Assembly (NCBI GenBank): GCA_009192285.1
Contig: CM018605.1
Location: 272,767-336,766, forward strand
Source of the DNA: Morchella semilibera
Lineage: Eukaryota; Ascomycota; Pezizomycetes; Pezizales; Morchellaceae
Direction: 5' to 3'
Length of the DNA stretch: 64,000 nucleotides
Below, piece after piece: positions 49,153 through 60,873 of this stretch. The translations under genes and the position numbers were made by a program. Below the pieces are notes generated by a model. It made no database searches. It was given only the letters and a program-made list of their open reading frames with translations, and had not been told where the DNA came from. Position 1 is the stretch's first letter; each line of letters begins with the position of its first letter.

Positions 49153-49846
49153 ATGCATGGCTTTATTAAACTTTATATTTCCGCCGTCCTTCTTCTCCTC
49201 GTCGTTTTCAGCACCAGTTGCCAAACGGCCTCGGCATCAAGTACGTCCCTCTCCCCTCCCCTCTTTAGAAAAACTACAGGCCACATTGTTAACCTGCCGC
49301 TTGTCCGTAATAGTCAGAAAAGACGCCGCTACTAGAACGGCAGACCCCCCTAAAGCAAATACAAGAGCCCCCTTCAGGACTGCGGATGATGTTGAACGCT
49401 GCCCCCGTCCCTTTAACTTCTCTTGCTACTACCAGCCCGTCACTCACACCTCGCACTGCGAATGCACTTACCCCACCAGGGCCGACTCTACAATTATGCA
49501 CAAAGAAGGAATAACTAAGCACTGCAATGCTGATATGTCTAAATGTGCCTACCTCTACGAGACTGGAAATGGATGTCGCAAGGACTGGAGGTTTAAATGT
49601 AGTAAAACTGATATGCCGGGATTTGATTGGGAGTGTTCATGTGAGGGATGGTCTAGCGAGAGTGGAGAATGCCCGATGGGCTATAGGGGGGTGGATAGGT
49701 GGTGTTGGAGGTTTTGGTATTATAAGTCGATGTTTGCGGAGACAGTGGAGCCGCTGAGAAGATATACTGAGTTTGGAAGTGGTGTAGGCCGTGAGAAGGG
49801 TGTGTGTTATCTTTCTTTTTCCAACCCGATTGAAAGGGAGAACTAA
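49153..49846 (+). CDS. Small secreted cysteine-rich protein
   Basis: Two exons, 49153-49240 and 49314-49846, joined across a 73-nt GTACGT...AATAG intron in phase 1, give 206 aa. Residues 1-28 (HGFIKLYISAVLLLLVVFS) form a clear signal peptide. The mature part carries 13 cysteines after residue 58, concentrated in C-x-C and C-x6-C spacings (HCECTYP, ECSCEGW, DRWCWRFWYY), with many W and Y. No known domain is recognised. Small size, secretion and cysteine density are the usual criteria for an effector or apoplastic protein, but nothing shows a target. An in-frame ATG at 49036 would bury the signal peptide and was not chosen. Confidence 0.72.
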
Positions 49847-52800
49847 TTGATACAAAAAAGGATGGAGTGATGTAGTTTGCTAATAAGATTTCGGCGTACG
49901 TAGTGCTCGTAGAACAAGATTGATTTCTTGTCGGTCCCTACATAAAATAAAATATATATTTTGCTCCGAGTTTGTGTGTGTTTACCGAGAGGATTAGAGG
50001 TTTTCTTACATATCGCCGTAAAATCCAGTGACGGACTTGTCTCGAGCCTAGATACATATATGACCCATGTGAGATACAAGCCTAACTAATTTTATGAACA
50101 CGTTAATCTACTAAAGACTCGTGAAGACAAGTGGTTAAGATAGGATGTTTGTCTAGTTTTTTGAGGAGAAAGTACCTCTATAATAAATTGACGATGAGAC
50201 TCGTGGTAGAGTCCACAGGTCTGGGCAGAGAGATAGTAGAGGTGATTCTAGTACTTCTTAACAAGAATCTTTTAATTGGCTATTGTTGGTTTACACTTGC
50301 TCTATCTTTCTGATTCCTGAAGGACTCATTCAATCAAGTTGTATCATAACCTATGTCCATTTCAAAGGATCCACTGATCGATCCGAGCATAAAAGCCGCT
50401 CTCAGGGCCCCAAGCATATACTCTAGTCTATGTATTCTTTGCACCTCGAAAAATCTTTCGGAACCTCGGAAGAGCCCTCCCATGGTCAGAAGCCCGAAAT
50501 ATCCAGATGTTACCTGTCTAACTTGCGTCACGTCACGGTTAAAAGGACTAGATTAAGTTTTCAAGTGCATATCGAGTGAGGGGTCATGAAGAGCCCAAAT
50601 AGTGCTTACATGTATGCATACAAGCGAGAAAGAAGGGGGGGGGGGTAAAGCACGTACCTATTGCCGCTCTAAATAATCCGTGCTCAAACGATAAATATAT
50701 GCTCTTGCTTAGAAACCCCCATCGAGACACTGTGTAATTTAAAACATCCCTTGCCCTGGTGTTTCCTTGTACCGAGCTGTGTGAAGGGGAAAATTAAAGA
50801 CATTCACGGGAGGAGAAAAAATTGTGCAAGCACCTAACTAAGGTGAATTGAATGAGACGGCTAGCGGTCGGCCAGCTAGTCACGGACATTGTCCGTGGTT
50901 CTGTCTCGCGAGACGAGTCGGTAAATACATGATGATGCGAGACGACCTCGTATCGCATATGATGCTTAGCTAGGGAAGCAGTATCTAAAGTATTTATGTA
51001 GAGGTTCGACCTAAAAGTATCCAGCTGCCTTACCTAGAAGTATCAGCGCGGGCTTGTCTGCGGGTGCTATATTAAATGGTTGCAAAGGAGCTGAATAAAT
51101 AAATAAAATATGCACATACCTGTTCATTTATATTCATGCACGGCAGAAGCTTATGTCGTCTCTACAAACCAAAAACAACAGCCGTTACATGATGATCGAT
51201 ACCATACATGTGTAGACCACAGGTGCAAAGAACCGGAAACGGCACATTGACGTGACCAGAACGAGATTTCGTATCCTCCGAGATCTACTCCATGAGTTGC
51301 AGGGAAGAGAATATCACTTCCTATTAAAACAATCTGCGTTGGCCTATGTTCGAATAATCGGCAATGGCACACGCGGGATCTCGGAACCAGGTTAGTGGTG
51401 GTCCACTCATGATGGGATGAGCTAGAGTTCGCGTGCGGCACATACCGCTGAGCCTCAAAGGTCAACTCGCCAAGGTATGTGGACCCCCTTTTTGACACCA
51501 CATTTCTTCGGTAGCTATGTACCAGATCGCCACCGTTGGAATTTGATGCAGCGAGTTGTGGTTTTGTTGCATTTTACTCTACCTTTTAGGTGGGTGCCCT
51601 TGCACGGTTGAGCGCGAGCGCCAACACAGCAAAGGATCTATGCATGTGTTTGTTGTGTGGGTTATGCGGACTGATGTTCATAGCATGTCACTCGCATACA
51701 TACATATATATGCGCAGTAATTGTTCTGTTAATGCCCGTAGTACTACAGGGGGAGTAGGATACAAAGGGAGCTCTGTCGGCGAGGCGTTCTTGGTCTAGT
51801 TATTTGGCAGCTACGGGCATGCATGCTCCCTGGCCGAAATTGCCCGCAAACCATGCAAGAGAACTTTCCCAGTAGACTTCTCTGCCAATTCAAGTCATAA
51901 CTGGTTAGATCTTTAGGAGGAGCCAGGCCCACGGTACTCTAATTATGTGCCCACTCTATGGAGTAGGGTTTGAATTCATCTATGGGAACATGGAAGGACT
52001 GACGGCTTTAGCGGTACGTCCTACAATGGGTAGGCCCATAGTTTCTAAGATTGGTTATCACTATTAGTACCTAATACACGGAGGGAAGGTATAGCGCAAA
52101 GGATATAAATGTTTACCACTGCATGTATTTCCACGCTGATGAAGTTACGGGGTGGCCATGGATGTCCCCACACAAGGCCTGCAGATTGTGGGCGGAGCCG
52201 TTATTATTGATCTTGAAACGCGCCTCCAAAATTTCCAAAGAGCGGCCCTGATCTCGATGTCGTACAGCTAGGTCGGGACCATCAATAACAATAGACAGTT
52301 AAGGTTTTGGTCAAGCAACTGTTCGGGGGTTTCGTGGGTTCGAATCCCTAGAACAGATCAGCTTTACTCTGGGGCTCGGGATGGAGATGGGAGTGGGCCG
52401 CGGCACGACCGAGGAGGCCAAGGCCAAGATACATAAAGTAGGCCAAAGTTCGTTGCTTCCAAATGTGTAAGTCTATGCGGATCAAATCTAATGAGTCCTG
52501 TAATCTTCACTGTGGACAGTACGGCGGAGCGCACTCTGCCAACGATTCGTGGCAGAGAACTTGTGATATTTTGACCTTTCGACCTTAGAATATTCTCTAC
52601 CCATCAGAGTATTGTCATCGCTCCTGGACCCCTCCAGAGCTTAAGATGCTGACTTTGAAGGGTCCTGGGCCCTGGAACAAGGGTCCAAGATCTGGTAGGC
52701 TGTTGTCTTGGACAGCCAAGCTGTATTTTAGGTAGAGTACATAAGGTACCTTGCAGGAAGGGGTCAACATGGGTGGTGGTCAACAACACTGCAGGCGCCA

Positions 52801-53461
52801 ACAACGGAATCGGCAGCTAGTTATTCCCATTGGAGGTTCAGCCTACTACATCCTTGTTTCTGGGCTCATTTCCTTTTTGCCCCTGGTCGCAGCTTTTCAA
52901 TTCCGAGCAGCCCGTTTTCTTCGCAAATACTGGGCGGTGTCGGCGAGCAGTAGGACTCAGACAGAAACGTCTGTCCCGTCTTGTCGAAATTGAATTTCGT
53001 TCTCAGTAGCAGCCAGCAGTGGGCAGGTCAGTGTGTGAAATGATTGACTTTCCCATCTTCGGATGGGATGACTATCAGGAACAGGAAAGTTCTCTGGGTT
53101 CATCCATCTCATTAGATTGATTATCCATGCAGCGTCAGCCTGCGACGACCCCGGGCGTTAGTTACTAAACTTTCAGATGAGGTCGACCCCCTTTTTGGTG
53201 GGGTGTGATTGGGCTGGGCTTGACTGGCACTTCCCTTAATATGCAGCCCGTTGACCACCATCTTCCCCTTCCTTTCTCTCTCTCCTCCACTACGCACAAG
53301 GCAACCTTAGTCTTCACGTACACAACCGCTTCACTCTTTTAGCGGGCATTCCTTTCTTTTGCGACTCACCAACTACAGCATTCCATATTATACCCAAAGT
53401 TTGTTCTTGATCGACGGTTAAAGAATTATTTATTTTCCCTCGATTGATTAGTTTCGTCATC
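49847..53461. other. Intergenic, no supported gene
   Basis: It holds spaced motifs at 50574 and 51678, a 10-bp inverted repeat ATGCCCGTAG (51731 and 51811), a G11 run near 50637 and the tRNA-Ser-like relic at 52275-52350. The minus-strand open frame 51151-51501 has no recognisable domain. The last 200 nt are CT-rich, as expected for the leader of the glucanase gene. Confidence 0.55.
52275..52350 (+). pseudogene. tRNA-Ser-like relic or SINE head
   Basis: The 3' two thirds read like tRNA-Ser: D-loop GTTAAGG (52298), anticodon-stem-like TTGGTC, a variable-arm-like TGTTCGGGGGTTTC, then a textbook T-arm/B-box GTGGGTTCGAATCCC (52334-52348). The 5' third with the A box is not recognisable, and the T-stem partner plus acceptor strand do not pair. 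It cannot be a functional tRNA. A pseudogene or tRNA-derived SINE are the options. Confidence 0.45.
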
Positions 53462-55760
53462 ATGAGATACAGTCTTGTTGCCATTGCGGCGACTGCCCTC
53501 CTAGGCAGTGTGTCTGCACGAGGACACGCCCACCGCCGTCACGCCCATGCCCATGCCGATCTGGCGCCCCGCGAGATTGTTCCTGAAGTCGTCCCTGACG
53601 AGTGTGCTTGCTCCACCTATGTCACCACATACCTGGTCCCGGTTACTCGTGAGTTTCCTCATATTTTTTTTTTTTTTTTTTTTTAGATATGCGCATTGTC
53701 TTGCGAAGATCTTAGGATTGCGCACATAGTATCAATGGTTCATAAGTGTCTAACATGTATGTTTCAATAGCTACCCCTGAGCCAACTATCATCCCCGATG
53801 CCACCACTACTATCCAGTCAGTAAAGACCGTTGTCCCTATCGGCGAAGTTGATGCTACAAAGTCAATCCCCCCGGCCGAAGGTTCTGGTGTCCCTGGTTC
53901 TGGTGTTCCCGGTTCTGGTGAGGGTGCTGCTTCCTCAGACATTGCTGGTGTCCCTTCATCTGGCCCATCAACTGGTGTCCCAGCTGTCGAAGTACCATCA
54001 ACTGGTGTCCCCTCATCTGACCCATCAACTGGTGTCCCAGCTATTGAAGTACCATCTACTGGTGTTCCTTCATCTGGCTCATCGACTGGTGTCCCAGCTG
54101 TTGGTGATTACACCACAACTATCTCAAGCACTATCACGCATACTGAGACTTCGACATCTTTTACCTACCTCACTACTCACTCGTCTGCTGTCGATGCAGT
54201 CTCGTCAGTCTCTGATGTTGCTTCAGTTCCTGCCACCACCCCGGCTGGACCTGTCCCAACCCCGGCAGGGCCTGTTCCCACCCAGCAGGTGACTACAATC
54301 GCTACCCCCGGTGTCTACACCATCCCAGCAACCACAGTGACCTTGACAAGCACTGAGGTTGTCTGTGTCCCTGAGACCACCTCGCTCCCCGCGGGTCAGC
54401 AGACCTACGGTGGTGTCACCACCATTGTTGAGACTTCAACTACCGTCGTCTGCCCGCTTGCCACTGTGGAGGTTGATGATGGTGTTACTACCAGCAAGAT
54501 CTACACCACCACTTACATCTGTCCAACTGCTGGTACCTACACAATTGGTGCTACCACTACTGATGTCCCTGCACCGACCACCATCGAGTACCCAGTCCCA
54601 ACCGCCTTCGCCCCTGGAACCTACGTCCAGCCTGAGATTACCACTACAATCACCGTCACTTCCCAGGTCGTTACCTGCCCGCTCTTTACTGTCGCTCCTA
54701 CTTCTGATGCCACCAGTAGTGCTGTTGTCGCCATTCCCACCACCACCACTACTGCCCCTGCGGCCCCAACTTCTACCACCGGCTCGTCTACTGCCCCCGC
54801 TGACTCTATTGTTTCAAGCGTCTCGAGCGTTGTCGCCACTGTCATCCCCTCATCCTCCGTTTCTTCTGCTGCCCCTGCTGCCTCCTCCGCCGTTGGTGAG
54901 ATTACTTCAAACGGTGGCCTCTGGGCTATTACTTACTCCCCATACGCCAACGGTGGTGGGTGCAAGACCGCTGACGAAGTCGAGACCGACGTTGCTTCAA
55001 TTGCCTCCAAGGGATTCCAGAACATCCGCATTTACTCCACCGATTGCTCTGGTCTCGAGAATGTTGGTGGCTCTGCTGAGAAGCACGGCCTTGGATTGAT
55101 CCTTGGCATATTCCTCAAGGCTGGCTGTGGCTCCACTGGCGCCGATCAGATTAAGGATATCATTGCCTGGGGCAAGTGGAATATGATTGTCTTGATAGTT
55201 GTCGGTAACGAGTCTGTCTTCAATGGGTACTGCTCCGCCTCAGAATTGGCCACCTACATGACCACCGTCGCCTCCGAGCTTAAGACCGCTGGTTACACCG
55301 GTCCTGTCACTACCACTGAGCCTTTGAATATTCTCCAGTCATATGGTGCCTCAGACCTTTGCAAAGCTATGGACGTCGTTGGTGTTAACATCCACCCCTT
55401 CTTCAACGCTGGTACTGCTGCATCTGATGCTGGTACTTTCTTGAGCAGCCAGGTCGCTCTCACTGAGGGTAAGTCACATAATCCCACATTCCACTGATGA
55501 AAGAATATGTACTAACTAAATATACAGAGGTCTGCTCTGGAAAGAAGGCTTGGGTTCTTGAGTGCGGTTGGCCCTCATCTGGTGACGCCAACGGTCTCGC
55601 TGTTCCTGGTGTCGCTGAACAGGCCACTGCCGTCTCCGCCATGGTTTCCGCTCTTCCCGGACGTGTTGCATACTTCACCTTCACTGATGACTACTGGAAA
55701 GCACCTGGTGCCTACAATGTTGAGCAGCATTTCGGTCTTGCCCAACTCTTTGCTTCATAG
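53462..55760 (+). CDS. btgE: Cell-wall glycoside hydrolase family 17 protein, BtgE-like
   Basis: Exons 53462-53648, 53771-55468 and 55528-55760 (introns 122 and 59 nt) join to 705 aa. Residues 1-19 are a signal peptide, followed by a His-rich stretch (RGHAHRRHAHAHAD) and CACSTYV. A long S/T/P linker contains a tandem PSTGVPSS-type minisatellite and modules TTPGVYTIPATT-like and TTYICPTAGTYTIGATT, which are characteristic of BtgE. The C-terminal GH17 barrel starts near GGLWAITYSP, with acid/base E543 in VVGNE and nucleophile E640 in LECGWPS. Family role: cell-wall beta-glucan hydrolysis or transglycosylation; heavy O-glycosylation of the linker is expected. Intron 1 contains a T-tract of about 20 nt. 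No GPI signal is visible at the end (FGLAQLFAS). Confidence 0.93.
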
Positions 55761-57042
55761 ATAGTGTAACGTACTTTTCTTATTATCATTTCCCTGGATA
55801 TACTTTTGGAATGAATTTCTGGAAGTACCATCTAGATCTTGTCAATATCTAAGGAAAAATAAGTTTGTAAGAAGAACATTATGTTAATTTCACGGTCTTC
55901 ATGTTCTCCTCATCGTGGACCCAGGGGGGGAGATAAGTGTATTTAAGTTCGCGTCTGGGTTCAGTTTGTGGTTTGGTTGGTTGGGAATTCCTTTTTTTCG
56001 GAGCGGTTTTTTTTCTTTCCTAGAGTTTACATAATATCTTAAACTTCTCTTCTTGCAACCACTTAAGACAGTGCATCCACTTTTATGCTTGTGTGCGTAT
56101 GTGTGTTTATAGAGCGATGATGTGTTCGACGAAAGGATACCGTGTCATGGGTTGAGAAGGAATCCTTGGTGTAATATATATAATTTTCAGTAAAAAGACC
56201 TCTTGAGAGGAATATGAACCCACCCATCTGAATACTCTGTAAATTATTGCCTGACCTCAACAGTTTTCATGTCATCTGTTAGGTTTTCGATAGGACTAAT
56301 GCGGAAGTAGGTTTCCCATGACCCGACAGTCTGATGACTTAAGAGAATCTTTTGTACCGGAATCTGAACACGGTAATAGCAGGTCACGGTTCCCTTGAAT
56401 GGAGCTGTAGGTACAAGGTCTTTATCGGGGTCCAGGGTTACTCCATAACACCACTTCACTTGGTGTGCCCATTACCAGCTTAAGTTACATACTTCTCGTA
56501 TCACAAGATTACGTGGCCAATCCTAGTTGTATGCCCGGGGTCATGTCCTTACCTTGACCAAGCTGGTTAGATTACTACTCCTAGGTTGCGGCTAGGTACA
56601 TTGGGGCAAAGAGACATGCCCCAGCGGCTAGGGGAATTAAATCAAGTATTCTTCTTGCGGCCTTTGACCTAGGATTCGGGGGTCCGGCAGTGACTGAGTG
56701 GATAGAAAGTGTGGTCACATCTTTGCGTGGGCTACAGAGCAATCCGTATATCTACATAAGTACGCCCATGCCGCATAAATGTAGGATGAGTTAAGTACCC
56801 AACTACATCCTTCTGGTTGATACTAATCATAGAAGAAAGTATATATGGATTGACTATGTTGTAAGCTAGATATCGCCTTTTGGCTACATGTATGTATGTC
56901 AGGAGAATACAGTCATGGACGCTAACCTTAGTCACGAAATATCACTCACCATATGAGAGAAGTGGAGTGTTACCCGGAGGATGATCTCGCAGAGGGAAGC
57001 GCAACGCGCTCTGCTCTTATACTTTCTGTGGCTTGATGCACT

Positions 57043-57112
57043 CGCCGAAGCGTGGCCGAGTGGTGATTCACTCGACTACGTACCGAGACACCATGGTTCA
57101 ACCCCAGGTGGG
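57043..57112 (+). pseudogene. tRNA-like A-box/B-box pair (Leu/Ser type relic or SINE head)
   Basis: The A box TGGCCGAGTGG at 57053-57063 is a perfect match to the Leu/Ser type and the B box GGTTCAACCCC is at 57095-57105, with a tRNA-like separation of 31 nt between boxes. No anticodon arm or acceptor pairing could be drawn. A pyrimidine-rich tract follows about 75 nt downstream. Confidence 0.4.
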
Positions 57113-57689
57113 AGCGGTGATCAGAATGCCCAACATGGTAGCGACGCTCTTGAGGGATGATACTGATCACGTAAGTCTTTTGTCTTTTTTTCCTTCCCCG
57201 CCTTTTTTTTTTTTTGTCTCTTCCTTTGGTTTTTTTCTCTTCCTCTGGTTTTTCTCCCTCCCTTTGGTTTTTTTCTCCCCCGCCTTTTTTCCCCCATCTA
57301 ATTTGGCCTACAAGGGTAAACTTTATTTATCAACACCGATGTCTAATTTAATCATCAAGGCCCCTTTTGAGGATGACCTACCCAGAGACCTATCCGCTGT
57401 CTATTGGAGTTCCTTGTGTTCAAAGAGCTGGGAGGTCGATAGCCGCGATGTGCCCTGCGAGGTTAAGGGTGGGGTCGCAGGTTTGGCAGTGGAGGCCGGC
57501 CATTCTATAATTACATCGAGTTAACGACTTCTCAAGAACTTAGTAACCAGGGCGTGTGGTTTGGCGATATTTAGATCAATGGATTAGAAAGCAATGCACC
57601 CCTACTCAACCTACAAATTTTAATTTGTACGATAAATAGCGTGAACCGGAGCCCATATTTTAGCTACAAATAGTGCCATCCCTATATAA

Positions 57690-57713
57690 ACACACACACA
57701 CACACACACACAC
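57690..57713. repeat. (CA)n microsatellite
   Basis: About twelve CA units. Confidence 0.85.
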
Positions 57714-59210
57714 CCCACCCGCAGCCAAATCTGCTGCCATTGCTGCCGGTCATGAGCTATCCAGCTCTCGTCGCCGAGACTATCACGTACCAAATGCCGT
57801 TCATTGATCACGAGCTCAGGGTATGATTACTCAAATTACCACTCCGCATCGCCCCGGAATACGGTCTAGCTTTAACACCCTGGACTGGCAGAAAGCGGCC
57901 ATGGCTGCTATAGCTGGTAGTGGTGCTGTTACATGTCACCCTTCTACCAGTCAGCAGGTTCCGCGGCGTAGTGGAGCAGCTGCAGTGTTGATACTAGCGG
58001 TGATAAATCTAAAGGTCATAGGTTAGAGGGGGAATAATTCGCACCTAAGGGGATTAAGGGTTCTACAAGTGGATGGATGCATTGCGCAATTGCACTTAGG
58101 TATATATACATACATGTAGTGATGTTTATCGCGTCTGCAGGTCAGTGTATGGTGGACACATGCACCTTGATTGCCCAAAACCCCAAATTGCAAATTTGCC
58201 ATTGAACTCGCAGTAAAGCAATGTGCCCCCCCCCCCCCCCAATGGAGAGTAAAAAAGCAGCGCCTACCATACGGTTAAGACCTTTGTCGCAGAGAATAAC
58301 CCTATTTTTCTTAAAAAAGAATACTACCCATCACTGGATACTGACATCCCCTGGATCAACCCGTTAATTCCTGAGGGTAAAAGCCGGATGTAGGGTTAGG
58401 GGTGCTTTGCAGCAATTTCGAGAATGAAATACTCCTGAAATATAGTTTGACGTAGCAGGGTATATATATGAAGTGCAAAATAAAGTGTGCGGATCCATTA
58501 CTGTATTTTCGTCAATGTGCTAGTAGACTGTATCCCGTTTTTCCGTACATGTTCGTACGTACCTATGGCGGGCCATAGGTGCAGACCGTCTAAGACCGCA
58601 AACATGTACTTCTCGGCAAATACCACTGGGTTTACCTAATACTACATTTACAAACCTCCCCTACTTCAAGATCGATTCCATCTCTGGAGCTGCGCTACGC
58701 TCAGCAGCGCCCTGAAGTATATAGTTGACTCTAGTAAAATATATATTACTTCTTCTACAAGTGCTCCTTTCTCGCCTTGCAGCTTTGCTCTGCAATTTCG
58801 AAGGATTATGTAAATTCGAGTATCAAGTACTTGCTGTGGAGTTAAGTATTTAATCAGGCTTAAGGAAATGGTGGGGTTGGTGGCTAATTTCATGCCAAAC
58901 CTCTCAATTATGAGCTCACCTTAGTCTAAGTACATGTAATAAATGCGGCTGCCCTGAAATGATTGAGAGCAAGAGTGACTAAGCAATGCCTAGTGTCCAG
59001 TGCCTACTTAACCCTAAAGTAAACTTCAGGGCACTAACCCCACCGCCCATGCTATCACCCCCACCACCACTAACCACCACTAAAAGCACCCCCAATACAA
59101 CACCCACACCCATATCGATATAATACAAGTTTACTAAAATCTACAAATAATCGGCGCAGGCAGTAGCAGAACAAACCTTGAAATAGTAGCGGAGCGAACC
59201 TTGATAGGAA

Positions 59211-59433
59211 GTGTTTTTTCTTTTCTTTTCTTTTTTGGGGGCTTGCCGGGTGAATGATGAGGCTCGAGACAGTGAGCGCGCCAGGTTGGCTAGTGTTGAG
59301 GGGTCGTGTATGCAGTTCTCGTTATTTCTGACAGGTTGAGGGAAGAGGGGAGGAAAACAGGTCTGCCCCAGGGATGGGCCATTGCCATAGCCTTAGGGCT
59401 GCATGCAATAAATGAAGTAAACAAAAAAAAAAA
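59211..59433 (+). mobile_element. 223-bp non-LTR retroposon copy with 14-bp target duplication
   Basis: AACCTTGATAGGAA is repeated exactly at 59197-59210 and 59434-59447. Between them is 223 bp that begins with a T-rich run (TTTTTTCTTTTCTTTTC) and ends GCATGCAATAAATGAAGTAAAC plus poly(A), here split for length as GCATGCAATAAATG and AAGTAAAC. The exact duplication and A tail identify target-primed insertion. It may be a complete SINE-like unit or the 3' end of a truncated LINE (Tad-like is a guess). Shorter copies of the same tail lie at 16664, 61766 and 61817. Confidence 0.75.
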
Positions 59434-60265
59434 AACCTTGATAGGAAAAATTAAACGCCAAGACTACCGAGTGATTATCTATGACGATAATTCTTAATCC
59501 GCCTACTGGTGCTATTGTGTCGCTGGCATCTAGGGGTACGGTCGGATATTGGGTGCTCTGGCGATATACAATACGTGCATGGTAACTGGCATCATGTCAA
59601 TAGCTGGGTGACGGCCTACGAATCCTATATCTCTCATAATATCGCTGCGCCAACGAGGTGAACCATTAACGACACAATAGTAAACCATAAATCCGCGGAA
59701 ATGCTTGGACTACATAACTAGCTTAGAGGCTATTCCCTTCATCCCGTGATGAGCTCCTTGTTTCTCGACAAGGATCCAGCTAGACAGATGTATCCAGGCC
59801 ATTTTATTCGCAAAACCATCACGCGTAATCCTAAATTTCATGGTAACATGCCATGAAAGCTCTCAAAGCTCAAAATCTCGACATAAATCGAATCATTTAG
59901 CAAAAAACATATTTTGGCAGATATTCGAAGAAGAGTTTGTTGCAATATTCTTTCATATTTAACGTATATATACATGAAGAGTTCATTTAGTGGAAAGCCC
60001 CAGCACCAACGTCAAGGTAGAACTCATCGCTGGGGGGAAAGCAACGCACGCATGCACGCAAAGCAAACAGCAAAAAATGAAATCCTAGATCCATGGACCA
60101 CCCCCGGAACGGGGTCAACACCGAGCTCAACGGCTCGGACTCGGCATAACAATCTATCGGTGGGATTAACATCACCACCAGACCCGGACTCGGTCACTCG
60201 GGATCGGCCTCTCGGAGTCAGCATCGGCCCGATCTTATTATCGGGACTCGGATGATCGGTATGGT

Positions 60266-60730
60266 TCACTTGAAGAAGGACCGAATCAACTTCTTGACCG
60301 ATTTTCGTGCCGGCTCCGGCTTTTCGGCAGCCAACTCCACAAGGTGTTTCCGCTTATAGTAGTCAGCGGCAACACCGAGCCAGTCAGGCTCATGATCGCA
60401 ATCTGGCCAGACGGACCCAGATTCGATCGGAGTTGGCTCAGGGTAAATCGCGAAGGCCTTTCGCAAACGATCACGTTTACGAGTGCGAGAGGGTTTTGAG
60501 GAGGATTTTGAGGGAACCGGGGATGAGGGTTCCCTCGCGAATTTATCAAACTTTCGTTGATAATATTTGGCAGCTTTATCAAGCCAGTCTGATTCGGGTT
60601 CAGACCGGACAACTGCAGACCATGGAGAGGAGAAGGAGGGGGAGGGGGAGGAGGAGGAGAAAGAGGAGAAAGAGGAAGAGGCAGCGCTGGAGGTACCACG
60701 AGGGTACACGGAGTAGGAGAGCTTAGTCAT
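60266..60730 (-). CDS. Small basic protein with a duplicated DWL-AA-YY-RK motif
   Basis: A single exon of 154 codons with a true ATG at 60730. The N-terminal 40 residues are serine-rich. Two copies of one motif follow: EPESDWLDKAAKYYQRK (44-60) and EPDWLGVAADYYKRK (114-128), separated by a basic linker (SRTRKRDRLRKAF). The C-terminus is lysine-rich (ARKSVKKLIRSFFK). I recognise no family. The duplicated motif is predicted helical and amphipathic. A TATAAAAG box sits 136 nt upstream of the ATG, which supports transcription. The opposite strand is also open (60307-60726) but arginine-rich and without motif structure, so it is treated as a shadow. Confidence 0.68.
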   Translation of the reverse strand: MTKLSYSVYPRGTSSAASSSFSSFSSSSPSPSFSSPWSAVVRSEPESDWLDKAAKYYQRKFDKFAREPSSPVPSKSSSKPSRTRKRDRLRKAFAIYPEPTPIESGSVWPDCDHEPDWLGVAADYYKRKHLVELAAEKPEPARKSVKKLIRSFFK

Positions 60731-60865
60731 CCCGAAAACGTTTTGGTAATCTTTGTGATTTTGATAGTTTTCTGAATGCGTGGGATGACTGATAACGTAG
60801 TGTTATAAGCCTGTGTGATCTTAGGATCTTGAGTGGTTCTCGGGGATGGGTGTAGGATGAAGGCC

Positions 60866-60873
60866 CTTTTATA
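60866..60873 (-). promoter_or_regulatory. TATA box of the 154-aa gene
   Basis: TATAAAAG on the minus strand, about 136 nt upstream of the ATG at 60730. It is a consensus TATA box in mixed-composition DNA. Confidence 0.6.

Larger units (their letters stand above)
55761..60265. other. Intergenic, no supported gene
   Basis: It holds a polypyrimidine run at 57180-57300, (CA)n at 57690-57713, a C15 run near 58216, spaced motifs at 56940 and 59469, a tRNA-like relic at 57043-57112 and the 223-bp retroposon at 59211-59433. Open frames at 57033-57524 and 59914-60255 have no domain. Confidence 0.6.

Noticed and set aside
51151-51501. 116-codon minus-strand frame
   Set aside because: No recognisable family, no promoter or intron evidence.
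54621-54845. Antisense and shifted frames within the glucanase linker
   Set aside because: S/T/P-rich repetitive DNA is open in several frames; only the frame with signal peptide and GH17 catalytic motifs is real.
60307-60726. 139-codon arginine-rich frame opposite the 154-aa gene
   Set aside because: Its composition mirrors the serine- and lysine-rich codons of the other strand; the duplicated motif and TATA box support the minus strand.
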